A DNA stretch of 64,000 nt from Aphrophora alni (GCA_963513935.1 OY740776.1:13003745-13067744); one strand, 5' to 3'. Shown: positions 26,621-39,678, counted from the first letter of the stretch. Notes: generated by a model not told the origin, from the letters alone. A program made the numbers and translations.

Positions 26621-26814
26621 AACAAACCAAAGTTGAGTTCCCACTTTTATTCCAAAAATTCCCTTTTACTTTTTGTTTCAAATTTAGAAACTAATTCGAA
26701 GGAAGGATAAATTTGTTTAAACGTGCGGTTAAATCTTCTTTAACTCTATCAATATTCTTTAATTGACCATCTTATTATTTTTAGTAGCAAAATTATGTAA
26801 TCTTCTGATATACT

Positions 26815-27210
26815 TTGCTTCTGTTCTCAGAAGTAAATCAAACTTCTGCTTTATATTGTGTAAGCTACTTGGGTTTTGTTCTGTTATTTCAATCGGGCTT
26901 TGTTTTCTCAGATAAAACTTCCAGTCTTCTCACTGTTTGCTCACAGAATAGACTCGAATTCTCTTCTCTCGACGTTAAGCTCTTACGTAACTGATAATTA
27001 CTCTTCCACAGTTTCAACTTTATTGCTAAAGTTTCGTCAAAAACTTGAGTTCATTATCGAAATTTATTTAACAGATTTAGATAAGTTGAGAGTTTAGAAA
27101 AGAATTGTGTTCTGTTTTTGTAGATGCATTTACGTTTTGCGGATGTTTTAATGAAATCAGGACAGATTGTTTTGTTACTTAAAGTAATTTTCTAGAGTAT
27201 TTATTGTGGG
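26815..27210 (+). repeat. Dispersed repeat family A, copy 2
   Basis: Plus-strand copy of the repeat at 4,150-4,555 (inverted) and 41,078-41,520. It shares 'ttctcactgtttgctcacag' and, downstream, the string GTTTTAATGAAAT also present in copy 3. Confidence 0.7.
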
Positions 27211-27354
27211 AAGTTTGATTCAACACAACGTTCTGAGTACCACATGTTAGTGGCAAACTGTCAGTAACTTTAAATCGTCCATGTAACTGAGTTTATTGAA
27301 ATATGTTTTTTTAATATACGTAATAGTTTGTAATCATTATTATTATTCACTAAA

Positions 27355-27545
27355 AAAATAAACGATTAATAAAAAGTATACAAGTGTTAAAAAAATATCA
27401 AGAAAGTAAAATTAAATGTTCGTTGCGATGAATAACTTGTGTGCAATTAGGAAAATTGGGAGTACTTTTTAATTGCAAAAGTCCATTTAGAATAATGAAA
27501 GTGACATGCATATGGCGATATATTTTCAAATTAGATTATTTTGTT
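27355..27545 (+). repeat. Dispersed repeat family C, copy 1
   Basis: Resembles 35,205-35,390 in the same orientation, sharing 'aaatgttcgttgc', 'atgaata' and 'ctttttaattgcaaa'. Family unknown, moderately diverged. Confidence 0.6.
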
Positions 27546-28519
27546 TTTACTTTTCTAAATACTAATTTGTACTTAGTTACAGTACAATACTCTGTTCTAA
27601 TACTCCGTACAGTTAGTTTCAAATTGATGAAATGTGTTATAAAACAATTCACTTGTGTCAACAATCAATTGAAATCTTAATCTGGATTACAATCCAGATT
27701 TGAATACCAGCTGATATCTTGGCACGACGCAGATATCAAGGTGGCAAAAAACCCTTCCGAAGGAGTTCTAGGCAGTTTTTGTCGCCTGTCTTTTTTTTTT
27801 AATTGAAGAGTAAAAAAGGGGTGAACACAAGTTGTTGCTGGACCTAGTTTCCGTTTAACCGCCAAAAACAAGGGGGTTAATTCTTACAGGACAATGCTTC
27901 ACGCAAGAAAGAATCATCCTGGCGTTAGGTAACCAAGTAACAAAATTGCCTAAACAACCAACGTAAATAATTACTACTTTACAATAACAAACAAATGGAT
28001 TTTATCGTTTGCTATTTCTTATCAAAGTTCCATCCTCTTTGGTGGTATTTGGGCCTTTGTCTACAGTCTAAATCTTTATGGGCAGTTGACTGTTTAAAAA
28101 AATCATTAAAGATTTAATTTTTAATTTCTATAATGTGATGTTTTATTTCGTTATCAATCATGTTTGAAGTAGTTTTATCTTCTAAAAACGTGAAATGTTG
28201 CCACTTTTTCCTAGCTTTACCCTTTTCATTATCTTTATCACCCAATAGTGAATTGAACGTTCGTTCTTTGAGTCGTATCATTCCACACTGCCTGTTGTAT
28301 ATCTGTGACAAACTGATATATTTCTCCTTCAAGGTGTTATAGAGTTTATTTAATTCCTGATACAGCTAGTTTTAATTTGTTCCACAAATTATTTATTTTT
28401 ATTTTATTTCGGTTTTGGTGTTTACGCTATTTGGGTTTGAGAATAAATTTATCATTAAATTATTTATACGTAAATGACTTAATATTAACAGAAAATTGAA
28501 ATTTGCCTTGGAGTTTTAC
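27546..28519. other. Gene-free AT-rich stretch
   Basis: No supported gene. Short frames on both strands (for example 28,114-28,342) overlap one another and show no domain. Confidence 0.45.
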
Positions 28520-28790
28520 AAGACAGCAGGTTTTGTTATGTTGTTTATACACGAAAATTTATCAAAATGAAAGAGATTTCTTTCCAAACGCGACGCTGTA
28601 TCCCATTACCTGATACATCAGTCTCTTCATAAGTAACTCTACCAATCTTGTGCCTATGGGGGGTTTTTGTGAAGCATAGTAAGGGGAGAGCAATGTTGTT
28701 CCATTTCCTAACAAACTAGGGGAGATAAAAACGTTCACAGAAAATCCAATACGATAGGCGAATTTCTTTTAAAATGTAGTTGTTTGAGAG
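28520..28790 (+). repeat. Dispersed repeat family B, copy 2
   Basis: Second copy of the repeat at 26,345-26,620. See that entry for shared strings. Confidence 0.7.
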
Positions 28791-29753
28791 ATGGCTAACA
28801 TTTTTCGTAATTAATATATAAGAGAACTTCACTGCATTTAGTTATTTTATAATATTGTACAAAAATAAATATAGAATAACTTTACTTTAATATGTATTTT
28901 TTAACACATTTTTCTTTACTTCATATTCATAGTTTAGCAAAAATGTTGATGGATTAAAAAAATCGTTGTCGGGTTTTCGTTTGTAAACCTTTACTCATTG
29001 TAAATTAACCCTTGAGGTTTAGTAATTATTAAAGGTAATGAAAATTTTGTAACCCTTAAAAAAATAAACTTTGGAATAATAGATTAAAATATACTCATTG
29101 TAGGGTTTTAAAATTTATAGGAGCATGAAAATTTATTATGCTCTTCTTGTAACACCTGTATTTGGTTTTAGATCATAAATGTTGATATAATAAAAAAAAA
29201 CAATAAATAAATAATTTCGAATAGATCCAATAAATCTACTTATATAATTTTCTTTTTATAAAACAAAAATCACGTTGTAATGTGTATAATTACACGTCCA
29301 TGGACCATGGACCTAAAACGATTTATTTTTTTATTTTATTAATATTCAAAAGTTATAGCCGATTAACCCAAAATTTTAATTTTGTAAGTATGATATTACA
29401 GTCTACAAAAAAAACTTACCTCAAAAGGGTTGTAGAAACTGATGTATATAGAAAAAAAAACAAGAGTGACATGAAAATTAAAGTTCTTATATATGATAAA
29501 AGTGTTATAACTTTTCAAATTCTTCACCAACGTAAAAAAACAAAAACAGTGAATAATGTAGACATAAATTTAACTTGAATTTTATTTTTGGAAAATTTGT
29601 AAAAAATCAAACAAAATATTTACAGTTTTCCGCTCATTATTTAAAAAAAAAGTGAAAATCATAATTTATCAATTTTGTTTCTTTAATAGATAATTTCAAT
29701 CTCATTTTATGAGCGAAAATCAGTTCTTAAATTCAACATTTATATATTATATA
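28791..29753. other. Gene-free AT-rich stretch
   Basis: A 98-codon frame at 29,282-29,578 is lysine-rich, low in complexity and has no recognisable domain. I regard it as chance in AT-rich DNA. Confidence 0.45.
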
Positions 29754-30712
29754 CAGGGTATCCAAAAGTATCAGAACGGCGGTATATTTTTTGAATCATT
29801 GCAATAAAACTTAGCTCATCAAAGTATATCTTAAAATATAAACTATGAAACAAATATAAATTTTTCATCACGATATGGAGATGCAGGGAGTCAAATCCTC
29901 AATCTTAAATGAGAACATAGGTCGAGTTTTACATCATATTAAATGTCTGTGTTAGGAGAATACGGTGCAAATCCGATCTCAAAAAGTTCACCCTATACAA
30001 AATGGCGTCAGTTGAAAGTTACAATGTTGAGCTTGTTGTAAAAGATTTAATTTAATTTCTTTGTATGAGTTACATTTGTAAAACCTCAATAATCCACACT
30101 GGATGTAAGGAAAATTTTTTCTGGATAGTGAGAGACTTTTCACCTCCAGTAGTCTACGAGGAGGACGGAGAAAATATTTAATATAAGCCTAAACCAACTT
30201 AGCACATCAAATTAAAGTGCTATTTCAAATTTTATAATTAAAAAAATACTAATTATTTAAAAAATAACTTTCAATAACCCTAGTTGTGGTTATCTTTGCA
30301 GCTTACTTTTTTCACAATAAATGTTCAAATTGTGTTCCTTCTGCAGCTTGGCAGTGAGCTAGGCCATCAATAACGTTCCGCAGCATCTCAGCAGATATTT
30401 CTGTCGCTGCATCTAGTATTCGGTGTGGTAAGTTGTAACTTTAAACCGGCGCTATTTTGTTTAGGGTGAACCTTTTGAGGTCGGATTTGGGACATTGTAT
30501 TCTCCTAACAGAGACCGTTAATATGATGTAAAACTCGACCTATGTTTTCATTTAAGATTTTCTTTTGAATAGATACGGAATTGCGTTGAAAAATTGATAG
30601 TTGCTTCAACAAGTATATTTTAAAGTATAGTATCGATATGATAAGTTTTATTTCTTAACCTGCAATGGTTCAAAAAAAATATAACGCCGTTCTGATAATT
30701 TTGGACGCCCTG
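29754..30712 (-). mobile_element. Decayed mariner-type element with transposase tail
   Basis: The left end, CAGGGTATCCAAAAGTATCAG, and the right end read in reverse, CAGGGCGTCCAAAATTATCAG, are both flanked by TA. The inverted repeats extend inward over about 250 bp, including 'aaaagttcaccctatacaaa' on the left and its partner near 30,460. About 959 bp remain, with most of the transposase gene deleted and only its C-terminus left on the minus strand. Confidence 0.85.
30313..30432 (-). pseudogene. Mariner-type transposase C-terminus (remnant)
   Basis: Minus-strand reading gives LPHRILDAATEISAEMLRNV, then IDGLAHCQAAEGTQFEHLL and a stop. The ending 'C...-G-QFEHLL-stop' is also present at the end of the transposase remnant at 61,023-61,052 (GGEQFEHLL). 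It is typical of the insect Tc1/mariner group whose proteins start with a DUF4817-type helix-turn-helix. About 40 residues survive. The DNA-binding part and all catalytic residues are absent, so the copy cannot be active. Confidence 0.7.
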
Positions 30713-33700
30713 TATATGATCAAAAAATTTTCCACAGATTTTCAAAAATCAAAATTCAAATAATGCTCATATTCTTATCGTTATTACATTGTTTAATACT
30801 GTTATGCAGGCTTACATATTTTAAAATGTATTTTACCTTGCAGCAATTCTATTGATACTTCTATTGCTTTAACAATCACTGTATTTGTGGATTTCAATCC
30901 ACTTTTTTTTCTCAAAGTTTAATGGTTTATTATAATATTTATTACAACTTTATCTCCTCCCTTATTATGCAATAAAATATAATATTGATGTCTTAGAGAC
31001 TTAGAAATGCATTTAAACATTCGAACTTGTACACCGTTAAACTGTGGTGTTGCTGAAATTCCCACATTACACAAAAATTTTCCTTTACTGAAAGTCAATG
31101 GTTTTGCTATCCTTATTTAGGCCAGTGCACAGATTCGACCGGTCTGGACGGAGCGTTCAACGAGAGACCTATGAGCGAGTTTTTCTTTTAGTAGTATTTG
31201 TTATTTCCTTTTATGTTCGCTGTTAACGCATTAAATGCAATTATAATGGTTAAATAAGATCATTTTTAGACGGGTCTAGTGGCCCCGAGGTAGCTACACT
31301 AATTTACACACTTGTAAATTATTATATATAAAAATTAATTTTGTGATTGCAGCGTAAAACACGGTCTACTAATCAATACTCAGTTCCACCACCATTTTAC
31401 TTATTTTCTAATTGTTGCATGTAATCGTGTTGGTGACATTATTATTAGTTCACAACACACTGGATGCGTTAATCAATTAATTTATATTGAAACATTAGCT
31501 GTGAATCGGTATTAATCAATTCAGGGTGTTCCAAAATGTTTGCTCAGTCGAACATCGGTGTCGTGGGGTTGGCTCGACGTGGGGTTGGCTCGACATATTG
31601 GCCGCCCCAGTCAATAGCAATCACTTCCTGGAAATGTGAACGGATCAGGTACCAGTCGGGCGGGTATAATTAATATCAATAAAGATCAAATATAAAATAA
31701 ATATCACTATTTAGGTTAGGTTAGGTTAAGATTTTTTCCCTACAAATTCTAACTTTTAATTTGGCAATACTAACCATTAAATATATACGTATAAACACTC
31801 TAGGTACAGTATCATTTAACAATTTTGAATTAAAATTAATTCATACAAACTATAACAAACTAGAGAATTAGATTCAACATATTTAAATTAATTGTTAAAA
31901 GGAATGAAGATATTGTCTTTACATAGTGTTTATATATCTCTTAGTCAATCTTCATAGAAGTATGGTCATCGCAATCATAAAGCCCATCGACAATATGACA
32001 TATCATCGAATTGGATACTTAAATAAACTTTAACAGTGCCTTATGATTTCAGAATAGTTATGATTGGTATTGTGCTTTTGGTTAGTGTTAAAGGATACCA
32101 GGTTAGCTAATTAAGCATTGAACAGATGACCCTAGTTCCCCAAAGTGTCGAGCGAACTCCACGTAATCGAACTATCATGCTTCGAAATATAATTTAACTG
32201 TTAAATAATTAAAGATAAGAACTCCCCCCTCAGAGCCCCCAAATTTGTTCCAAAACACGTTGAATTTTTTCAGCACTAATTAATATTTTATAAAATATTT
32301 GTTATTAGCAATTTATTTTTAACATTTAACATAAATAATAGTATAAAATTCCTTGTACTCAAAGTGTCTATACTTGGCGTCAATTCAATATAGATTGGAG
32401 ATGTTAGAAAACAATAATACTCTGCATATGAATTTTTTATTTCGAAATATAAATATAAAAACCTTGCTTACCGGTATTTAAACATAGCTAACGGTACTTT
32501 ATAATTCATCTTAAGGACATTGTATTTCGTAAAAAAAAAAAACAAGCAGAAGAACCAAATTGGAAAGACGAAACTCTCATCATATATTTTCATTTTCTTC
32601 ATATTTCCTCCTCAATGTATGGTGTAAGGTAAATTGGAACTTACCTCAAGATTGTACAATATTTCAAGTTGGAAACGGTATAGCTACAAATTGCCAATAT
32701 ATCTTCCTAAAGTCATACAACTGGAGTCCAATTTACAAGAGTTTTCTTTTAAAACACTTTGTATCACAACTCCACCATTTGTTCAAACTGAATTTATAAT
32801 ATGCTGTAGTTGAATCTTTTTATAAATGAACAGTGTAAAAACGTTGTCATATACCACAGCAAAAAAATAAAAAAATCATGCAGTTAAATTTAAACCATTT
32901 ATTTTAACCATATTTAGATTAGGCTTAAGCTTGCTTCTTTTTTCTCATAAACTCGTCCTAAAGTATAAATAATTTTTAATGTAATCGAGTTTATTAAAAC
33001 AGCGGTTAAGTTTATTTTCAGTTTTTATTAAATTAGTGGATCGCGGGAAGGCTCACAAAGGGAACAAAATCGAGGCCGAAGAGGTCTCAAATCGCTGACG
33101 TTAGACATAATAGGGGATAGCAGAAAGAATCTGGTATTAAAAATAAGGACGATGTCGGAAGTCGGTGCAGTTTACTTTGGAAATACATGTTGGTAGATGG
33201 AGGAGTCGCAAGTTAGTGCGTTTGACGTGGCCCTTAAAGAGCTCCATTTTGGGTCTAAATTGGGAAATCTTTTGGTAATCAGTATTGGAAATTTACTGAT
33301 TTGAGTTATTAATCTTATAAAAAAATCGATAGAGCTGATTGTAAGAAAATACGTGTTTTAAATAGTTCCATGGCAGATGTTTTGAGTTCTTTTAGGTTAT
33401 TAATTTAGAATTTTTATTTTGGTTCTTAGAAGCTACCTTTTAGTACAATATAAATATTTAGAATCAATTTTAATAAGACATTATCTTTATATCTTACGAC
33501 AACTAAACCCAGATTGAGTTAATAGAATACTATAATAAATTGTGTTCATTAAGTGGAAGTGAATTAAGTTCCCACTTATGGTCAAAATATGCTCAGATAT
33601 TCAATTTAATTAATATCGGTCTTTGCGTTAACTATAAATCATTAAGCAGAAAACAAACTAACATCATTTTAAAATCCACTTTTTTGAATTCAAGAAACCT

Positions 33701-33905
33701 CGAAACGGATTTTTCTTTAATTTGTGTTTTTTAATTTTCTTTAAACGGTTTATCTTTTGTTCCATTTTTAGGGAGTTTTTGTCATTAAAGTTTTATACAA
33801 AATTGTCTGTTAATGCTGTATTAAGAAGCAATTCGTTGTAAACCTAAGTAGAACAAAAACTCAAACACAAGACCTCACAAAAACTACGTTTACTTAATCA
33901 AACGC
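30713..33905. other. Gene-free stretch with minor repeats
   Basis: No supported gene over 3.2 kb. A 16-bp unit is duplicated in tandem at about 31,561-31,594 (GTGGGGTTGGCTCGAC twice). A possible mariner terminus, CAGGGTGTTCCAAAATG, starts at 31,524 and has no partner. TTAGG-type units lie at 31,711-31,728. Positions 33,040-33,250 are less AT-rich than their surroundings and unidentified. Confidence 0.4.
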
Positions 33906-33933
33906 GTTTCAACGACAAAGTCGCCATCCTCAG
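33906..33933 (-). other. CTGAGGATG-hairpin-GAAAC motif, copy 3
   Basis: Minus-strand reading is CTGAGGATG, a stem GCGAC-TTT-GTCGT, then TGAAAC followed by GCG. This is one of the cleaner hairpins of the set and ends in the same GAAACGCG as the copy at 4,035. Confidence 0.45.
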
Positions 33934-34164
33934 TGATACATGATCCACAATAACAATTATTATTTGGATTTTTATTAGATTGAATGAATTTGTTTATTTT
34001 ATTCTTTTTTTTTTATATAAAACATTATTGTAGCTATTTAAACACGAGTTACTCAAAAAGTACGAAGAAAGAAACAAAAAATAGTTAATTCGCTGTTAAT
34101 AGCCTGTTAGGGGCTTTGGTATACACCTATAATTCTCCCTAAACATACACATTATTTACATATA

Positions 34165-34653
34165 TAGGGCTTTGCTGTAGTGCGTTGAGAAAATATAGGG
34201 GGTGGGTGTGTGGGTCGTAATAAAGAAAAAAATTCCTCTTCCACCAGTGATCCACCTTTTTTTTTTAACTAAATAATTTATATCTCTAGAACGGCTAAAC
34301 TGATTAAGTTGAAACTTGCCACGATATTCATCAATACAAAGACGTAGTTTGAAAAATAATCAAACTGTTTCAATAATCTGTTTCAAAATGGCGACTTTTT
34401 AAACATTTAAAATTAAAATAACTTCAAATGAGTTATTAACTTCAAACTAAGTCCATTACATCGATGGCTACAGTGGAAAATTTCAACTCTATTCAGCCGT
34501 TCGAGAGATATAAATTATTTAGTAAATAAAACAAAATGGCGGATGGCTGGTAGAAGAAGCGTTTCCGAACGTATGTTTATATGAACTTTTTTTCTTTATT
34601 TTCACCTATATAACCACCACCTGAATTATCTCCGGCAATACTGAACCACTCTG
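34165..34653. mobile_element. Small mariner-type inverted-repeat element
   Basis: The ends sit next to TA on both sides. The right end in reverse reads CAGAGTGGTTCAGTATTGC and resembles the left end TAGGGCTTTGCTGTAGTGC. Inner inverted repeats are clearer: 'tttatatctctagaacggct' near 34,270 pairs with its reverse near 34,500-34,520. About 489 bp with no ORF. Confidence 0.6.
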
Positions 34654-34659
34654 TATATA

Positions 34660-34790
34660 CAGTGTGTATAAAAAGTATGGAAACATTTTAATATTACAAA
34701 AACTGTAGTAGATAGGACAATGTTGGACGTCTCATGTAAACCTGAGCTATCTACAGGGTGATACAAAAGTTTAGTAGGATGTACACAGTT
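34660..34790 (+). mobile_element. Solo mariner-type terminus
   Basis: TA then CAGTGTGTATAAAAAGTATGG at 34,660, almost touching the previous element. A second similar string, CAGGGTGATACAAAAG, lies at 34,754. No right partner found. Confidence 0.4.
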
Positions 34791-36322
34791 GCTAAAACTA
34801 ACAAAATATGATTTTTCTTAACTTTTTTTAATGCTTTGATCACATTACCATAATGAGGTAATGCCAGGTAACCTTGCCAGGTTAGTGAACCAGGTATTTT
34901 ATCTAGTCTATTATTTGCGACCATGTGCATGCTTATGAACTATAGGAACTGTTTTTATAAAGTCTACTACTATAGTATAACGAAATATAGGGCGAATTTG
35001 GTAATCGTCAAAAATGGCATCATTTATTTTTGACTGATCTTCCAGTTTTATGATTTCAGGAAACTGAAAAAGTGATTTCAACATGTCGTCCTTCCATCGT
35101 CGTTGTCTTTAAAAATCAATCGTTTCATCGTTTGCAATCATTGCGCAAATAAATTCTTTATTATTTTTATTCACTACAAACTAAACGATACTACAAAATA
35201 AAAACTCTACAGGTGTTAAAAACACATCAAGGCCGAGTGAGATAAAATGTTCGTTGCAATGAATACCTTGCGTGGAATCGGGATTAAATGAAATCACTTT
35301 TTAATTGCAAAGTGTATTTAGAAAAATAACAGTGACGTGCAAGTGGTGATATTTATCTTTTCAATTTCAAATTAGAATTTATGAATTTTCTTTGACGTAA
35401 AGTGAGTTGCAACTCATGGAAATATTTTCATATTATAAAACAATTCAGTTGATATTATTCAAACTTTTTTTCAACAATACTGTGTATAAACTTGCTTAGT
35501 ATTCAAAGTATAGGGAAAGTTTGCTATTTTTTTATTGATCTTATCATTTTATTAAACAGAAGAAGTGTTAACGACATACTGTCCGTTGTCGTTGTCGTTG
35601 CTGTCTGTACGGTTACATACATTAAGATAACAACATGCGACTTGGTGTAGGGGACTATATTTTGCTCATATTATTACTCTACTGGAATTCAGAAAATCAA
35701 ATTGAAAATATCAAAAAAGTTTTAATTTTAAATAGTTTTTGTTCATATCTCGTGTTAGCTAAATTTACAAATTTCAATACTACAAACAATGGTACCAATC
35801 CTACCTCTCTGCGGCGACAAATAGCTACGTTATTGTTACAAACGTACTTACCTAACCTGACGAGTTAATGCGATATTCGTAAAGTTTACAAGATTCTGCA
35901 ATGTCGCGTCACCAACACAGACGAGGAAAATGGAAACTCGTTCACATATGTACGATTTCGAGGTTCACGTTGGCAAATACAGTGATACAGTCAAACGAGT
36001 TGAAACTTTGTAACGAACGAATACAAGGCCCGTTGGGACCAAGCAGTGATACACAATTATAAAGTTCAAAGAACTAGTATAACAACTGTTTTAATGAACT
36101 ACCATGGTAGGTATACCGGGTGAGACTGCTTCATTTTTTCAAATCAATTTACCATTTCTTCCGGTGTTCAAAAAACCAACTTTGGTTATTTAGTGGATAT
36201 GCTTCTAAAGAAGAAAGAAATCTTTATTTCACATACAGACAAGAACAGCAACAAAAACATAGTAATCTTTAGATATTGATTGATTTCATTTGGAGTTTTA
36301 AAGGCGTTTTAAAACCAGCTAT
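34791..36322. other. Gene-free stretch holding repeat family C copy 2
   Basis: Positions about 35,205-35,390 resemble 27,355-27,545. The rest is AT-rich. A 77-codon frame at 35,635-35,868 starts with ATG but shows no domain or codon signal that I can support. Confidence 0.4.
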
Positions 36323-37144
36323 GACACCGGTTGTGTCCCATTTGCGGTCAGTCCTATTAGCGGTCGAGGGTAAAATCGTCCAGTTTGCGGTCACCCCAAA
36401 AATGTCGTGGGCTAATCGAAAGATATTTGTCCAATTAGCGGTCACATATTTGAACCCCATATAGTGAGCCTAGTGCTGCACTGTCTCAAATACTAGGTTG
36501 TAAATCGTGTCTAACAGGTTTGGCCGGAGTATTTTAAGTATTGACATTTATTTATGTTTGGCCTCGTCCCCCTAAAGTCGTGTTGAAGATTTGAAGTGGG
36601 GGAAACGTTTACCGAAATTCGTCGTATGCCATTTGTTTTTTTGATTCAATTCAATGTTTTTTTGAGTCAATCCAAATTTATCTATAGTCTTATTTTAAAA
36701 ATGTCTGGGACTGGCGAATCTTTAGTACGAAGTATGCTTGTAATGCGAAAGAGTATATTCTATAAATATTAGTATCTATTTTTGTTGTAGCTCTCTCCCT
36801 CTCTATTTATATATGTATACAGTGTTTGTTTATTATTCCCCCTTTTTTAGGCTCTATTTAAGTGAACAGAGTCGTTTGTTCGTTCTGACTGACTATCCTC
36901 TCGTCAAAACAGTGAATTTGGTAAGTAAGAATCCCTGTGGATTCTGCCAACCGGGAACTGTAGACCGGCACGTGAAGATGGCAAACGACTTGATTTGTGA
37001 TTAGTAATTAACTATCTCTCAAGATGTGACCGCAAACTGGAAACCCTTCCACCTCCAGAACCTTGATCATCCTTCATAAAACTACACTTGACCGCAAATA
37101 GGACTGACCGCAAATAGGACTGACCGCAAGTAGGAGGACACCCT
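36323..37144. mobile_element. DNA element with GCGGTCA subterminal arrays, copy 1
   Basis: The left end holds four copies of the box (T/A)GCGGTC(A/G) (36,342-36,442). The right end holds four inverted copies TGACCGCAA (37,027-37,131), three at about 17-bp spacing. Arrays of a short motif in opposite orientation at both ends are typical of transposase-binding sites in several DNA transposon superfamilies. The interior shows no transposase, so the copy is non-autonomous. The first 81 bp are repeated exactly at the start of copy 2. The superfamily is not identified. Confidence 0.65.
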
Positions 37145-37490
37145 GACACCGGTTGTGTCCCATTTGCGGTCAGTCCTATTAGCGGTCGAGGGTAAAATCG
37201 TCCAGTTTGCGGTCACCCCAAAAATATCTTGGGCTACCCTAATTGTATTTTTCCAATTTGCGGTTATAATATATAACCTAACCTAACCTAACCTATATGC
37301 CTGGACATGATTTGTGATTAGAGTCAAATCATTCTGTTATGTATTTAGTGGCTAGGTATGCAAAGGACGGGAAGAAATTAATTACATTTCAAGACGTGAC
37401 CGCAAAATGGAAACTCTTCCACCCCCAGGACCTCGATCGTCCCCTCATAAAACTACACTTGACCGCAAATAGGAAAACACCCTGGCACCG
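37145..37490. mobile_element. DNA element with GCGGTCA subterminal arrays, copy 2
   Basis: Starts with an 81-bp sequence identical to 36,323-36,403. It has GCGGT boxes on the left and inverted TGACCGCAA boxes at about 37,397 and 37,460. The interior is much shorter than in copy 1 and carries a TTAGG-type run. A 111-codon frame from ATG 37,339 crosses the right end and leaves the element. The matching stretch in copy 1 has a stop, so I do not call it a gene. Confidence 0.6.
37275..37294. repeat. Four TTAGG-type units
   Basis: AACCT repeated four times, the complement of TTAGG/AGGTT, inside the element at 37,145-37,490. Confidence 0.75.
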
Positions 37491-39678
37491 CGACCGACAG
37501 CCTATTGTACAACTAAAGCCTCCTCATTCTAACTTATCAGATTTGTCCCCCTCTTCTACCTACCTTATTTTGTTTATCAGTCTCCAGTTGCTTCACTTGT
37601 ATCAGTGTCGCTGTCCCAACGGGCCTCGAAGCTGTACATCTTCGAATAAGGGCCCTCCACATCCTTGTCGGTGACACGGCACTACCGGATTTCGTAAACA
37701 AACCAATCTGACATTTTCTTTAAAAGTCAGTGTTTGAAATTACATTTTAAACAATACGTTCGCTATTTATATTAGCAATACTTCTACATGAAGAATCAAA
37801 ATGTGCAAATTTTTATCTAATTTAGCGTGTTAGTTGAAATACGCACGAGATGTGAACAAAAAACTGTTCATATTTACCGCCACTTTGATGTTTATAATTC
37901 TATTTAAAAAAATAAAAATTTAAAAAAATAGAGTGTTATATGAACACACTATTGTCCCCTTTATTCAATTTCATGTTCCTGTTTTATATTTTGTGGGCGC
38001 TGTCGTAAATAAAATAACTACACGACGGACGGACAGCTTGTTGAAAATCGCCTTTACATCCTGAGACGATGAAACGTAAGGATTAGTAAACAAACTAAGG
38101 TCGAGAATGTTTTTCGGACACTAATCTATAATTTGTATTCTGGATAAATAAAAGTTAAAGGAGGGAATATCGATAAAGATTAAGATCGAAAGAAAGAATA
38201 ACAACTCACGCGTCATCACACAGATAAAACGGTTATTCTGTTTATATTTATTCAATATTTATTACTTTCCGTTTTGATGCAACGACAAAAATCACCTGTT
38301 GTTAGTGGCATTGGCTTTCTATAAAGTGTAAGAGACCACCGTTGTAATTATAGGAATTTGTTTTTAAGCTTCAGTTAATTTTAGAACGTAATTTCTGTAT
38401 GTCAGTTTTGTTAATTTTTGGAACATCCTGTATATGAACGTACACTTTTATTAAATTTTGTTAATTCTATACTTTCAATTAATATGTTAGTATATTTTAT
38501 ATTACAATAATTTGTCATTATGAAATATGTAGCTTACTTCTTGCTTCCAGAGCACTTCGGGTACGTAGTATTCAATATATCTTGGTTTACATTACATCAC
38601 AATAACTAAATAATAAATCATTTCATTCAGCCCTGCAGAGAATGTTGTGTGTTTACGAAAATGATAATTTTATATCGTCGTAACTCGGTTGTTATTAAAG
38701 ATAAATAAAAATTGAAAATTGCTTTTAAGTATGTTAAATTAACGTACTAAAATATAAGAAATATTAATAATATCGTTACAGTCTTAGATCGAGATGTGGG
38801 ATGGATCGTGGTAGAAACTTCATGGGCTGACCTTCTAGATTCCCAGACATGATTGTTTGCGATTTGTTTCTATGATATTTTTTGAAAGAAAACGTTTATT
38901 CTCAACTTGTAGCAACAAATGATGAATTAATGAGTCTAATTGAAGAGGGATTACAGTTGATATCTCTGCAATTTTTCAAAAGCGTTAAAGATTATTATTT
39001 GTATATTTGTTATCAATCCAAAGCTATTAATGGACATTAATTCGAACAATGGTCCAATTTTTATCATTAATAATTTACTACTGTTAATTGTCTTTAGTTT
39101 TTTTTTTTTTTGTTGATTTTATTATTATTATTATGTTATCTGGAAATCAACAATTTGTAATGTATATGCAAATAAAATCATATTTTTGAAAACGTACCAT
39201 TATTTTGTTACTCCGCCATTTTGTTTAATTGACCTTATAGAAATGATACTCTAGGGTACTTTTTTTACATATCTATGTAACATAACTGTAAAATTTCAAA
39301 TTTGTAGAGTGTTCCACATGTCCGGCATGTTAATTCAAAAATAGCGACCTCTTCGTGGAACACTCTGTATATAAGGAAAAGTTGTCTTCAATTTAAAATA
39401 TGAAATTTATTGTATATATTTCCTAACAACACAAATTCTAAACTTTTACCGTTTCATCTCTATGAACGTAGAACTGAATAACTGAACTGTTTTATAGATT
39501 AAGTCCAGATTTTAAAGACGACAGTTAATCTGTATTTTGGTATTTTTACTTGAACTGAAATTTGATTTTACTTGCTAATTTGCACAACAGTTTGAGTCAA
39601 CAACGTTTATCTCATCCTCCTCAGACCCAAGGATGTTGATAGTCTCCTCTAGAGTAACCGGATATGCTTGAATAACTA
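37491..39678. other. Gene-free stretch with dispersed repeat family D
   Basis: Positions about 37,660-38,030 resemble 42,700-43,060, sharing 'tatgaacacac' and 'ttttgtgggc' in the same order. Possible mariner right termini end at 38,430 (CATCCTG-TA) and 39,367 (CACTCTG-TA), without identified partners. No gene seen. Confidence 0.4.

Noticed and set aside
26345..28790. LTR pair (repeat family B copies as two LTRs)
   Set aside because: The copies differ at many positions, lack clear TG...CA ends, and nothing between them looks like gag or pol.
29282..29578. 98-codon lysine-rich frame
   Set aside because: Low complexity, AT-driven composition, no domain or context.
37339..37674. 111-codon ATG-started frame across the GCGGTCA element
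   Set aside because: It reads through subterminal repeats and out of the element, and the equivalent stretch in copy 1 is broken by a stop. No domain recognised.
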